Below, one piece after another: positions 23,601 through 38,600 of a DNA stretch of 64,000 bases; position 1 is the first letter of the stretch, and each line of letters starts with the position of its first letter. Made by a program: the position numbers and the translations under genes. The stretch comes from Cheilinus undulatus (lineage: Eukaryota > Chordata > Actinopteri > Labriformes > Labridae): assembly GCF_018320785.1 (NCBI RefSeq), contig NC_054866.1:28435000-28498999 (forward strand). The letters are read 5' to 3'. The notes under the pieces are model-generated. The model worked only from the letters and a program-made list of their open reading frames with translations, was not told where the DNA came from and did no database searches.

Positions 23601-26600
23601 GCCACCAGTTCTCTCAGCCATTAAGACTTTGCTTTGTTCAAGCTAAAAGCTAAGACTTAAATCTATAAACATCTTCTATGAAATAAAGGGAGTCTCTGAT
23701 GAAGCAAAAACAGCTGATCCTAAGCTTTTGTATGTGCAGGTCAACCAAACTGGATAGGCCAAGAAAAAAAGGAAGAATCTTTGAATTATTCCTCAGAAAT
23801 TGAAATAAAAAGCCCAAAGCCTTAATTTAACCCTCATAATTGATCAAACAGGTTTAGATTGCAGACCAGACAATCTCTGTCAGTTTTCAAATGTGAGAGT
23901 TTAGTAGTATCAAGAGCACCACTATTTACACATGCAGATATTCAAAGTGCTGTACAGGGTTTAAAACGTAACATTTATCATAATGCGAGTATTAAAAGAC
24001 AGCAAAAAGACATTAAAATTAAACTGATTAAAATTTTAGAAATCAAGATAAAAGAAAGTTGCTTTGAGCAAAAAGAAGAGCTTTAAAAATGTATTTTTTA
24101 AAATACCCTCACACTGAACATCTGCGCTGTGTGGCTTCCAGTGTTTTGTTGCTCCTAAGTACAGAGTCTTAACTTCTCAATGGATACACATTCACCTGCT
24201 GGTCTTGACTAAATTTTGTGGATTTAGGGTTTTATTTATACTTTATTTTAATTTTTTTTTAAGTTGACAGAATATAAAACAACACTGTCGCAGACAGATT
24301 CAAACAGGGGACAAAGAAAATACAGTTATATGCCAAGCCATACATATCTTTGTAGCTTACAGATTCATAATGCACAAAGGTTTTCCAGTGTGACAGGAGT
24401 AACACTAATAACATAAGGGGATACAAGCAGATCAGCACAGATTATTCTAATATCAACTTTGTTTCCAGTGATAGAGGTTTTTCAAATCTAGCATAGGTTA
24501 TCGCCTCTTTGTGATAGGTACGTTTCCCATTTCTTCCACAGAGCATCACACTTTTCCTTCTGCAGTCTTAGACAGAAGGTCAGATTTTCCATGCATTGGA
24601 TGTTTTTTAACTATACCTGCCCACTGACTGATCGTGGGTGGTTCCCTACAGAGCCATCGCCTTGTTATGGCCTTTTTTTCTTGCTGTCATAAATATTCTG
24701 AGGAGGTATCTGTCATTTTTAGGGAGTTTTGGGTCTATATTTCCTAAGTAGAAAGATAAACAGGTAAATACAAAACCATAGCAGAGGACTTTTCTAACTA
24801 TAGTGTAAACATTTTCCAAGAAGGGTTTGAGAACAGGGCAATGCCAGAATGTATGTGAATGATCTGCCATAGAATGACCACATTCTCTCCAACAATTGAG
24901 CTGGCCACTGGATTGTTTTGATTTTTGTTTTGGTGTTATAAAAAATCTGATGAGGTTCTTCCATGAAAAATCCCTCCATGATTGTGAGACTGTAGTAGTG
25001 ATTTGTGTGTTGATCATATTTGTCCAGTCCTCAGAGGAAACAGCCACCCCCAGTTCCTTTTCCCATTTTGCCTTTACATAATCTGTTGAGTTCCCTCTTA
25101 GTTCAGTTATAAACCTGTATAATTCACCTATAACCTTTCTTGAACCTTTTTGTTTTATAAGCCTTCATGAAAATTTGTGTAATACCTGAAAAACTCCCCG
25201 ATATAGACCCTTTAACATTCTGAACAAAGTAATGACAGAATTGGAGGTACCTATAAAAATCCTGTCGAACAAGGCCATATTTTTCTGACATATTTGAAAA
25301 TCCATTCATTCCTGTTCATCAACCAACAGACACAGGGCTGTGACTCCCTGTCTCCTCCCACTGACTGAACCCTCCATCCTTGGCAGCAGACATAAAACCT
25401 GGATCATGGATTGGCCATGTCAAGATTTTAGTTTCTTTTTGAATGTTAAGTTGCCTCATTAAACTAGACTAAATAGCTAGTGAAAAGCTGATCCACTGAC
25501 TCTGGTATTATATTGTTTGATGGTAGATGGCTGTACTAGCAAACTCTGTAGGGGTCTGTTAAACAGTGAGAACTCCATGGTTTTCCATTTTGCGAAATAT
25601 GTTTGGTCACACCAGAGAATCAGTGGTCTTATCTGTGCTGCAAGACAATAGTCTTTAAAGCAAGGCAAGGCAATCCCTCCACTGCCTCTTGGCAACTGTA
25701 AGGTTTTAAATCTTACCCTAGGGGGTTTGCCGCTCCAAATGAATCAAGTTATTATCTTGTCCCAGTCTCTAGATTGGTTGTCAGGAACTTGAATGGGTAA
25801 GGACTGAAATAGGTAGAGTAATCTGGGTAAAATAATTGTTTTTATCACCATTGTTCTATTTCCAAGATCCAGAGGTAAAGATGCCCATCTATTGAAGTCC
25901 TGTTTTATTTTTATTGGTGTTTGTATGTTATTTTCATAATAAAGTTGGGATATGTCCTTTGTTAATTTCACACCTAAATATTTCATACATGTAGAATCCC
26001 AATTGAATTTGTACATATTTTTAAGTTCTGGTGATGGAATAAAATGGATCACCAGAGCTTGTGTTTTATCAATATTTAGCGTGTAGCCTGACAGGGCTCC
26101 ATGTTCCTGTAACATACTCATCAATATAGGAATACCACTCTCCGGATTCTTTAGACTGACCAAGACGCCATCTGTGTAAAGGCATATTTTGTACTCTATC
26201 TCTAATGGTAGTACCTTCTAAGTTTGTATTTTGTCTGATGGCCTGGGCACGTGGCTCGATAAATATATTAAAGAGTCCAGGACTGGCTGGGTAGCCTTGG
26301 CTTGTAGATGTATAGTCCTGGAAAGCTTCCATTAACCTTGATTCTGGCTGTAGGGAACATATATAATGTTTTGATGCTATTCATAAACTTCTCATGAAAA
26401 CCAATTTTTTCCATCACCTTATAGAGAAACCCCCACCCCACCAAGTCAAACGCTTTTTCTGCATCCATGCTTAGCAGAATGGCTCCACATTTTTCTCTTT
26501 TTACAAACTCGATGGTGTGGAGAGTCCATTTTATGTTATCCTGGGTCTGCCTACTGTGAATAAATCCTGACTGATCTTCATCTATCAATAAGAGCATAGT

Positions 26601-29600
26601 TTCCTCCAGTAGTTTAGCTAAAATGGCTGCAAAGATTTTATAGTCTTGATTTAGGATGCTGATCGGTCTATACACTCCACATTTCCTAAGGTCCTTTCCC
26701 TCTTTTGGAATCACAGGAGATGATTGCCCCCCTCCAAGGTGGAGGAAGGATATCCTCCCTGAGCGTATAATTGAAACTCCTGTGTAATATAGTAGATTTA
26801 TTTTTTAACAATCCCCTGTAGAACTTGTTCCCAGTCTGTGTCCAGCTCTAGGCTGCCCTGGAAACCCCCCGCAGGGTTGCTGTGGTGGAAAAATCAAGCT
26901 TTTTTTCCCGTAACATTTATCATCAAGTTTTTTATTGAGCAATTCAATATCAAATACATTTGTTTTGTACAGTTAAGTCTCATTTTCTTTTTTGTACAAG
27001 CATATGTATTATTTACAAAATCATGAAATTTATAGAACCAAAACTCAAGGCAATAACATGAGATGTTGTGACAGTACAATCTAATCTTTTTTACTCAGGT
27101 TGTAATGAAATACCTAACTTTACTAACTGTTAAATCAATTTTGATGTTAACATTGTTGATATTGATACCAGGGGGCTGTAATGTCTAGCTCTCATTCAGC
27201 CTGTACGTCTGTCTTCTAGTGTGAATTTCAAAGAACCAGAGGCAGTGCGAGCGCTAACCTGCACCCTACTGAAGGAGGACTTTGGTTTGACCATCCAGAT
27301 CCCTCTGGAGCGCCTCATTCCCACCGTCCCTCTCCGTCTCAACTACATCCACTGGGTGGAGGACCTCACTGACGGCCAGAAACAGCCACGCAGGGGCATC
27401 GACATCGGTACCAGCACTAATATACTTTTCATATAGTGTACATCTGTTGTTTGGTTTTAATTATAACTTTTATTTGGACATGCTCACATTCAAAACAAAT
27501 ATAAGTTTTTCAGTCAAGTGCTGAAGATGCCACACATGTGATTTTCATGAAACCAAAGGATTCTTTTAGCTAATCCCTGGGATTTCCTATGTAGTTTCTA
27601 CAGACTCGTCTGACTTTGAGATCTCAAACTACCAGCGGACTGTCCATTTAGACAGCTCAGGAAGTGGCCCCAAAATATTTTTTACTTTTAGACAAAAAAT
27701 TTCCTGAAGATTGTTTTTTCATTTCTTCCCATCTTGTATTTTTTATGGGATTGTATTTTTGCCATAATACTGCAGTTTCTAGGCTGAAAAGCTGTGACAT
27801 TGGCTTTTTGTTTCACATTCACCATTTTGACGCCTCATCCAACAAACTTCAAAAAACAAACACTCTTTGAGAAACCGACAGCACTAATTGGATGCCTACA
27901 TGTCTCATCTGTCAGGGGGTGGGTGCTCTTTTGGAGGATCATGATCTCAAGCAGCTAAAGTTAAAGACTAAAGAAAAAGACCAAAGATCAAGAAGAGAGC
28001 AGCAGGTCAGGGGGAAAACATTGATGCATGTTGAGAGTTTGGAGTGGTTTTGCCCCGGTGAATTAGAATTTGAGCCCCGTTGCTCTTGTTTATTCTTGCT
28101 GCGTTTGCCTGCGGCTCAGAGCAGCAAACAAAATGTCAGATGATGCTTCCAGCTGGTGCAGATGAGTCCTATCGTTCCCAGTGTTCCCAGCACTAAGCAG
28201 CCAAATCCCAGTCCACATGTCACAGCCTGTTTGTGTCTCCCAATCACAGAAAAAAAAGCTGCATGTTTTTTAGTTTGTATTGTGCTGCAGGTGTTCCAGA
28301 GTAGGCGTGGGCACTCTTTAGGGCCTTGGGTGACTGATTGGTGACCCTGAATCTTTCTGTAAGCAGATTGAAGTTGTCTTTTCTTTGATGGATCACCTCT
28401 GGGTGCTTCCTTTTCTAAAGGTTGCCGTGTCTGTCCAAGTCTGGACTGCATTATGCAGCCTTTTATCCATGTATAATTTAATAAAATCTGCTGAATTGAC
28501 TTTAATTGTCCATGATGGCCTCAGAATTAAACCGTAAAACAGTCATTATCTGAGAGGCAACTTTGGCTCAGAAGTAGAGCAGGTTGTCCATTAATCACAC
28601 ATTTGGTAGGAAAGCTCTCCCTAAATAGAGTCTATTTTCCGTTTCAATATCGCTCAATAAAATCAGAACCATTCATCATCCTAGTTAACACACTCATGGG
28701 TGTCTATGTTTCCTCAGGCACTGGTGCGTCTTGTATCTACCCCCTGCTGGGAGCCACAATGAATGGCTGGTACTTCCTTGCCACTGAGGTGGATGACATC
28801 TGTTTCGACTATGCAACGAAAAACGTGGAGCAGAACAACCTTTCTGACCTCATCAAAGGTAGATGTGGTGTACTCACAGAAACAGAACATTTTCTGTATC
28901 AATTTATCTGCAGATTATTTCCACTGTAATCTATACATTTATAAAAAGCAAAAGAACTGTTATAAAATCAATTATCATGGTTATACAGTTCCTTGCCTTT
29001 TCTACCCAACCAACAATACAAAAGACAAACCTTTTTCGACTTTTATAATGGTAGTTTGATTGTTATCATCCGTTTTGGACTGGGTTTTTCTTTTTCTAAT
29101 TAAAATGAGCTATTTGATTCCACTCTACATCTCACAGTCACCTTACATTCATATATCAGGCATTTAATAAAGAAAACTAGAAAAGCACTCGGAGAGCGCA
29201 GACCTCCGCTATTAGCCCCGATCTCCCAACAGTACAGAATCCTTTAAAAAATTTGTGGATCCAGACGGTGATCCGGATCACTCCCAAAATCTAATCAGTT
29301 CTTCCTTATGCCATTTCTGACATCAAAATCCGTCCCTAACTTTTTGAGTTATGTTGCTAACAAACTAACAAACAAACTAACAAACCCTGTCAATCACATA
29401 ACTGCCTTGGTGGAGGTAACAAACCAGTGGTTCTCAACTAGTTTAACTTCAGGATCGACTATGACCTCCTTAATGTGAAATCTTGACACAAAATTTAGAA
29501 ACATTTGGCCACTTAATTTTATTTGATGTAAAATGTTTCAGTTTGGACATTAGATGGAGCAAAGACTTAACAAAGAAACAGGAGGAAACAGGCAGTTTTA

Positions 29601-32600
29601 AAAAGTGCATCATTACAGAAGCCCTGCATTTCATTTATTTTACTCGGATTCCTGAGATAATGAGGAGACTTTGATTGTTCTTTTCTGGAGATCTTGAGAA
29701 ATAAAGCTCAGTGTCGGTTTATGCTCAGAAGTCATACATATGTAATCGGATGACTGTCAGCTGACTGAATTATCTGTCAGCACTATGGACCAATCACAGC
29801 TCAGTCTCTCAAAAATGCGGTCCATTTAGATATGACTGATTCCCCCCTCACCAACGCTAATGACGACATGCTGCAGCTGGCCAAGCTTCACCTCTACTTC
29901 CCCATTCTTCTCTTTTTTCAGCAAAAGCTTTCGTTGTACCATCATATTCACTTTTAGGCTAATGAGAACTGGATAGCTACCAGACTAAATCTAATTTTCA
30001 ATGCACTATCATTGGTGTATCTAACTGTATGGGGGTTTCCTAGTACTGCACTCCCTGGATTCAACGCATGCTGCTTGACTAAGCTGGGTGCATTTTTTAA
30101 GCAGAGCTTTTATAGCTAAACAAAGCTGTATATCTATTTTGCATTAAGTGGTTTGTTCTGTGATAAGTGTTCATGACTGAAAGTTATGCATTAACTTGAT
30201 AAAAAAACAGCTTTGTCAGTGGAGATAATGAGATAATGGGATAAATACGTCAAGAATTGGAGTACTCATTATCACAGCAAGTTGGCCCACCGACAAGATC
30301 TCCTCGACCCACTTTTGGGTCACTACCCACCAATCAAGGATCACTTGTCTAGTCTGATCAGATAACTTCTTGAGAAGAAACTGTAGGGGCGCTGCTAGCC
30401 CAGCAGTTAGTTTGCATGCCTCATGTACAGCCTGGTCCCTTCACTCTTCCCTGTCATGTTTCTTTAGTTAAAGTAGCATCTAGACTCTGCCAGAATTTTT
30501 AAATGTTTTTCCAAACAGAGTTCCCTTACTGTAACTGTGATTTAAGATGAGCCTTGATGTTTAAGCCTAGTGGTAGATAAACAAGGGTGCTTGTGGAAAC
30601 TGGCCTTGCCATAAACTTGTGGAAATCCTGTTGTTTTTGGTACACCAATCTCTGAGTGGTGGTGTTTCAGTGCACTTTAAAACCACAGTTCTCTCATGTA
30701 TGTTTCATCAAGGCTCAGTCATGATTGTCCAATAGTGTCCACTGGTCATAAAAGCTTTTACAGGGCATTCAAAGAAGCATTCACCCCCTTGGATGTTTTA
30801 CACTTACACTGATTTTTTTTAAATCAATCACGGTCAATAAAACCTCTTTAATTTCAAAGTGAAAACAGATTTCTATAAAGTAATGTCAAATGAATAAAAT
30901 ATGTAATGTAAAATAAGTGATGGCATAATATTCACCCCCTTCATATCAGTATTTAGTAGCTACACCTTGTGGATAAGTCTCAATCACAGCTTGCACATCT
31001 GGACACTGCAATTTTACCCTGTTCTTCTTTGAAAAACTGCTCAAGCTCTGTCAGGTTGCACAGGGATTTGACCCTTTTAACTTCCTGCCACAAATGCTCT
31101 ATTGGATGTCTTGATGATGGATTTAACCGAACTCCAGGAGATTATCAGTGCCTTGGATAATTTTTGTATCCATCCCCTGACTTATAATTTTAACATTTTC
31201 TCTTGGTTGCTTTGATTGTTCTTTTGTCTTTATGGTGTAATGGTAGCCAGGAATGCTAAATAAACAGTGACTGGACTTTCCAGACACAGGTGTCTTTATA
31301 CTACAATCTCTTAAGACAAATTCACTGCACTCAGGTGATCCCCATTTCACCACTTGTGAGACTACCAGCACCGGTTGGCTGGACTTCTGTTGAATTAGGT
31401 CAGTCACTTTAAAGGGGGTGAATATTTATTCAGTCACTTATTTTACTTTACATATTTGAATTTAGATGTCATTACTTTGTAGAAATCTATTTTCACTTTG
31501 ACATTAAAGAGGGTTTTTTGTAATTTGTTTGTCAAAAAAGCCACATTGTATTGACCATGATTAATTTATAAAATCATTAAAAGGGAAAAACATCCAAGGG
31601 GGTAAATACTCTGAATAGGCTGTAAATCAAATTACCACCCCTGCCTTCTCTCTGCGTTCTAGTTGTCAAAGTCCCTCAGAAAACTTTACTGATGGACGCC
31701 TTGAAAGAAGAGACGGAAATAGTTTATGACTTCTGCATGTGCAACCCTCCTTTTTTCGCCAACCAGCTGGAAGCAAAGGTAAGACTTCTCTTCCTCCAAC
31801 ATGACAGTCTTCTTTGAATATTAGAGTTTCCTGGGTGTCAACAACACTTGTTGACTAACTATAGAGCACCTGTCACGAAACACTATTTGTTTACTCACTA
31901 GTAACAGTCTTCTAATAGGATTTTATCTTGATCTCTGTCTGTCTTGTTGCTGCTCTCCAGGGGGTTAACTCCAGAAACTCCCGGCGCCCTCCTCCCAGCT
32001 CGGTGAACACGGGTGGGGTCACGGAGATCATGGCAGAGGGAGGAGAACTGGAGTTTGTCAAAAGGATCATTCATGACAGCCTGCAGCTCAAGAAACGCCT
32101 ACGGTGAGGAAGAGGCTTTGACCTACAAAATTGAACTTTCATTATTTACAGCTGAATTTTAGTGTGTAGAATCAAATCGAAACCAGATTTATCTCACAAA
32201 TTCAGAATTTTTAATAAGCCAGGGCACAGAATTAGCAGGTGGAGGAAGACGAGTGCTGCACTTCTGAGAGGTTTTAAATGGTTTAAAGAGAGCTGCAATG
32301 AAGAGGAGGTGAATAGTACAGATGGGTTGCTCATAGATGGAGCTGTCACCCATAGTGGCTTTAATGATTTTGGCAAACATTCAGCTTGCACTGTATCCGG
32401 GGGCCCACAGGGAGCAGCTGTGTTTGGGTGGGTTGATGTGTTGGAGGATGGGGGTGTCTCCAGTGGCCGTCACTTTACCCTACCCGGTTAGCAGGGCTGT
32501 CAGTGGGGCAGCAGAGTGCGACACGGGTTGAGGGAGCCGCAGAGTGCTGCTATTACAACTGATTAGACATGCCACACCTGCTCTACCTCCTCCTACTGTG

Positions 32601-35600
32601 TGTGTGTTTGCATAATACGTCAGTGGAAAGACGAGCAGCCCTGAGAGGAATCTGATCTCTACACCTGCCTGCTCTCGTGCAGCTCTGAGTTACATTTGTG
32701 TGGTGAAGAGGAGCTGATCTATTTAACAAGTCTAAGGCTCAGGCCAACCAACCAGAGCTGGCTGTCATTCCCAAAAGCATGCTGGGACAGCACAGCCACC
32801 AGGTGTCCATGGAAACGCTGCCAGCTTCACCGATTGGTCCTTTGAGATGCCCCACACCACCCCGCCCTGCTGCACTCCCTCCATTTTTCCTCTGAAGTGT
32901 AATTACTGTCAAAAAAAGGGGCGAGCCAGATCAGTTACAGTGTAAAAATAAAAAACAGCTAGAGATGAGGTAATGCTGCTCATCTATCCTGCCATTGATA
33001 TGAAAATGACCACCTCTGGTTATAAGATTAAAATCACACAGCCATGCTTCAACATGTACAGAGGTGGTGAAGAGTGAATATGGATGCTAATGCAGCTGCA
33101 CCCTTTAATGCATTGAAAAGGCCTGTGTGGAGGGGTGGAGGGGTGGAGAAAGGAGCCTGGGTGCTCCTCTTCTTGATCCTCCCCACTGTGACCAAAAGTG
33201 GGGAACATCTGTGAATATTAGAGCTCTTCAATATTTTATTATGAGGACTGCAGCTGACATACTGCTCTACCCCGCCCCCTTCACCCCTCTGGTTGTCTTC
33301 ATACCTTCAGAGATGATAAAAAATATCATCACCCTTTGCCACTTTCACTAAACAAACTGCTTTGAATTTGAAGTTTTCCTTTTTAGTCAATGGTTGTGAC
33401 TAGCTTTTTAATGAATTTATGTTTGAGGAGATGGCATATCCAAGGGTTCAACACCACTCAGTGGGCCACTGGATTTTCTTCTCATGGCATGAAGCACCAA
33501 CAATTATTTGCATTATAGATGAATCAGTCCACTATTTTCTTTTTTGACTTGAGATTAGTCTTTGAAGAGTATGAAAACCATCAGCCCTATGTATTATTGA
33601 GTCATACTGACGAAGTGTGTATACCTACAGATATATATTCTTAAATTAATTAGAATAGAGCATGTGCATGACTCTTTTCTTAATCCCACTCCTGCTGAAT
33701 TTCTGAACATTCCTGCCTGCACCCTGCACAGATTCTGAAAACCCATCCAAATATTCAGAATAACAGACAATGCATTTAATTTAAGGCAATGTTAATATGT
33801 GCACTTAAGCACCTCCCTGATTAAGTTTCCTCTTTAAATGTAATAGCAATGTAAATGCAATGTGAATGAAGTTTCTTATTAATAGTAAGGTAAAATTAAT
33901 ATTTACCAACCCTATTTACACATCATTTATCATCATGTATTTTAAAGTCATACAGAGGTGAAATTGTTTCCTGATGTCTGGAAAGTTTGTGTGTCATAAA
34001 AAAACAGTATTGCATTTCCACCAGCTCTCACAGGCAGTAGGCTAATCTTTACTTTAATAATGCCATGCTGTTAGCATCCTCATCATTAAATGCTGAATGC
34101 AGTAAGGCAGATTTGGGTAAATCTGTATGGAAAGGGGTGTTTTTTCCCCAAACAACACCATATGAACTCAGCGTCTCTGAATGCTGGTACGTAGTTACAT
34201 TGATAGGCCAACAACACAGTAAGGGGAATATTAAAGCTGTGCCTTTTGACTTATTTACTAAGTTTAGTGTCTGCACTTTTCTGTGGAGCTTTATCAAAGC
34301 ATCACACTGCCCACCTACCGTGACGCGGAAGTGACAGTGACATCCTCTTGCCAGAAAGTGACAGAGTCCCACAGCACCGCAGCCTCAGAGTGATCTTTTA
34401 AGGTGGGGGATTTTCCCCTCCAGAGTCCCCTGAAGCAGGCTGTAGTGTGGTGGTGGACAGTGGTGGTCCTGAGCACTACCTGTTTAGGCTGTTGGCTCCA
34501 GCACCAACGTTACTGAAGCTGGAGCTCTCAGAGCCGAAGCAGTGCAGGTGCAGAAGAGGATTGGAGTGGTCTCTGAATGGTAAAGTCGGTTAGAGGCGGT
34601 AACCTTCTACCTTTTCCTGTATATAGAGTTGGTGACGTAGAAATCCACTGATAGTAGGTTTCTACGTCACATAGCCCTGTCTATTCATAAAATAGTTTTG
34701 GAAGCAGATGTCCATTTTAGCTAATTAAAAGCCATAAAATGCAGAATGTTATCAGTTTGGTGCAAATGTCAGAAATAATACCAGCATTGATGTGTTTTAT
34801 TGTAGTTCCTTCATAAACTTCAGTGTACAGCTGGAAAAAAGGTAAAGTTTTCACCACGTCTTTAAGGTTAATCCAGGAAAGTTTGTAACCCTCTTTGTGT
34901 TATAGGTAAATGATATTTTAATATCTTGCTTTTACAAATAAAAAGGAAATTTAAAAACAGCCCCAAAATAATTTTAAAAATAAGGAAATATAGCTATACC
35001 ATAAATAGTGTATGCTGTGTTTCCAACCATCAAAAAACAAAACAAACAAAAAAACTAGAAACTTAATTTACAATTGAAATTTGAAAGAAGTATAGCAAGC
35101 ATTATGACTATAGTGCTAAATTTAAAAAAAATTATGAAGTAATAGAAATGGTAAGGATAAAATAATTTTCAATTATATTTAATCCATTTCTTTATTATCT
35201 ATTAACTGACTCATCTTATCAGCTTTAACCCTGTTTTTTTGTCAGGGACATGGGGAAAAAACAGCCTAACCTCACTTTGATGTAGATGGACCTAATGCAA
35301 TTTTTGCTTTAATTGATTTACTTTGCATTAATGCTTGAAAAATAACAGAATATAATCTTTGATGAATAATTTCCAGTAAATTTGTACAAATCTTAGGATG
35401 GTTTGTGCAAACTGGCCAGTTCTCCCCCAGAATACCTCTCAGATGTGTTTATCTTTTTCCTCCATCTCTCCCCAGCTGGACTCTACTGCACTTATTGATC
35501 AGGACCAACCTTATCTCTTTATTGCACAGCAGTGATTATTGATCCAGCCTACACCAAAGGAGGACTTCAAAACGACTTTTCCTCTGGTGTGACTGTGCAC

Positions 35601-38600
35601 TTCAGGATGTTTTTTCTGCTTCTCATGTTTTACTTTGCTCCCTAAAGTTCGCCTGTGCTCCTTTTGATCTTTGCTTGGCAGTTTAGCTGCTACACTAACA
35701 CAGCGGCACACAACCTGTTAATATGTGTTCTTCTTTCCTGCAGGTGGTACAGCTGCATGTTGGGGAAGAAATGCAGCTTGGCACCTTTGAAAGAGGAGCT
35801 TAGGAAGCAAGGGGTGAGTACAAACCAAAGCAACACGCATACCTGCATGCACAGCTTTAATCTCGGTTTGTCCATGTCTAAATGACCTCACTTTGTGCAG
35901 GGTAAGAAAACAGCTTGTTAAAACAATCTTCTTCTAACCACTCAAACCTCAACAATCTACTGGGACACAGTATGGACTTTTGAAGTGGACAGTCGTCACT
36001 CTCAGAGCTGCAGATACTCTAAGAAATCCAACACATCAGCTCTTTTAGATATGCTAGCTAAGCAAACAAGCTCTGAATGAGCTGATGTCTGTTAGCAGTG
36101 CATGACTGGATCACGCGGTACTCTGTAGCTAACATGCTTTAGCCTCATTAGCCTAACTAATAGTCTGAAACATGACTCCTGACGGCTGCAGGCCTCTGGT
36201 CCTGAGCCAGTCACTCCCATCCCTCAAACCTCCTCCAGAGGTTTCAGGATGCTGTTGCTGCTCATCAGGGTGAGTGTGGGCCTGGCGTGAGTCCAGAGCA
36301 GAGGCTGTTTCTTCTTTTCAAAGTGTGTGTAAACAGAAACCATGGCCTAGTTAATATGCTAATGCTTTTATCACCCATCACTTGACCTTCTCTCTCCATC
36401 TCTCTTTGTTTTTGTTTTTGTTTTTTTTTTATTTAGAAAATGTGAATATCTTGGATACAGAGCTCTTTGACCACAGCCCTTTTAACTCAGTGACCTGCTT
36501 CCTCTTCTTTACCAAAGCAGCCTTGGGAGATACTTAAAGTGCTCTGTTAGCACTAGGGCTTTCACACCAAATGTGTGTCTTCTTCACACCACAGGTCTTT
36601 GTTTTCTCACTGACAGATAGACAAAGATGTTGTGGAGCTCAGTGGAGCCAAAAGTCATCAAATATAAAACATATTGGATCTAAAATGATGTGGTTATGTG
36701 GAGCTGCTATACATTTACACCGCTATCCAGATTATTAAGCAAATTACATTTTTCTCTTATTTTCCTAAATATTAATGCAAATGACAGTCAGAATATTTTT
36801 AAAGTCATTAGCCATTAGAGCATAATTCAAATGTTTTTGAACAAACTTACTGTAATAATAACCATTATTTTTTTTTAAATAAAAACCTCAAAATGCACTG
36901 TTCCACATTATTAAGCAGGCCACAGGTTTCAGCAACATGGGAAAGAAAAAGGATCTCTCTGCTGCCGAAAAGCCTCAAATAGTGTAATGCCTTGGAGAAG
37001 GAATGAAAACATTAGATACTTCATGAAAAATTAATCGTGATCATCGTACTGTGAAGACACTTATGGCTGATTCAGAGCACAGATGGGTTCGTGCAGATGA
37101 AGGCATAATGAGGAAGGTTTCTGCCAGACAAATTCATCAGATTAAGAGAGCAGTAGCTAAACCGTCATTACAAAGCAGCAAACAGGTATTTGAAGCTGCT
37201 GTTGCTTCTGGAGTCCCACCAACCTCAAGGTGTGGGATCCTCCAGAGGCTTGCAGTTGTGCATAAACCTACTATTCGGCCGCCCTATCCAATGCTCACAA
37301 GCAGAAATGGTTGCAGTGGGCCCAGAAATACGTGAAAACTAATTTTCAAAGGTCTTGTTTACTGATGAGTGCTGTGCAACCCTGGATGGTCCAGATGGAG
37401 GAGTAGTGGATGGTTGGTGGATGGCCACCATGTCCCAATAAGGCTGTGACGTCAGCAAGGAGGGGGCGGAGTCCTGTTCTGTATTCATGAGGCGAGAGCT
37501 GGTAGGCCCCTTTAGGGTCCCTGAAAATGTGGTGTGAAAATGATCTCGGCAAAGTATGAAGAGTTTCTGACTGACCACTTCCTTCCATGGTACAAAAAGA
37601 AGAGCAATGCCTTCTGTAGCAAAATTTTCTTCAAGCATGACTATGCACCATCTCATGCTGCAAAGAATACCTCTGTGTCATTGGCTGCTATGGGCATAAA
37701 AGGAGAGAAACTCATGGTGTGGCCCCATCCTCCGCTGACATCAACCCTATTGAGAACCTTTGGAGTATCCTCAAGTTAAAGATCTATGAGGGTGGGAGGA
37801 AATTCACATCAAAACAGCAGCTCTGGGAGGATATTCTGGCATCCTGCAAAGAAGTACAAGCAGAAGCTCTCCAAAAACTCACAAGTTCAATGGATGCAAT
37901 AATTGTGAAGGTGATATCAAAGAAGGGCTCCTGTTAAGATGTTTTTGATTAAAATAGCTTTTGATTTCAGTAAATATGACCTCCTAATGCTGCAAATTCA
38001 ATGAATGACCATTTTCAGTTCTTTACAACCTATAAATTTTTTTAAAACTCTATTTTGCATAATAATGGGGAACAGTGCATTTTGAGGTTTTTATTTTAAA
38101 AAAGTAACGGTTATCATTATGAAATTTGTTCAAAAACATTTGAATTATGTTCTAACAGCTGATGACTTGAAAAATATTATGACTGTCATTTGCATTGATA
38201 TTTAGAAAATCAGAGAAAAATGTCGTTTGCATAATAATGTGGAACGCAATGTATGTTTATTTATTTATTTATTTTTTGTTCCAAGCGGTAAACATGTCTA
38301 CAGGGAGAGAGAATGGAGGGAGACATGCATTATCCTTTTATACCAGCAAGGAGTGCATCAAAGGCTGTAGCTTTTGTAAATGGATGCCTGCTCTTGCAAT
38401 TCTTTTAAAAGCTGAAAAATTAACAAATTTGAGTATTTAAGACTTATCCAAGTGAATAACTTTTCTTCAGATTTCCTCCATGATTTTCTTTTCAAGTGCC
38501 AGTTTATATATAAGGCATAAACAAAATCACAAGTGTTCTGGCATAACCAAAAATAACAGCACATTGCAACTCATGGTAAAAGAGAGGTCTTAGATTTTTC

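Noticed and set aside
28116..28451. 111-residue minus-strand ORF in mettl16 intron 3
   Set aside because: No recognisable family, no start context or promoter, mixed composition typical of intron.
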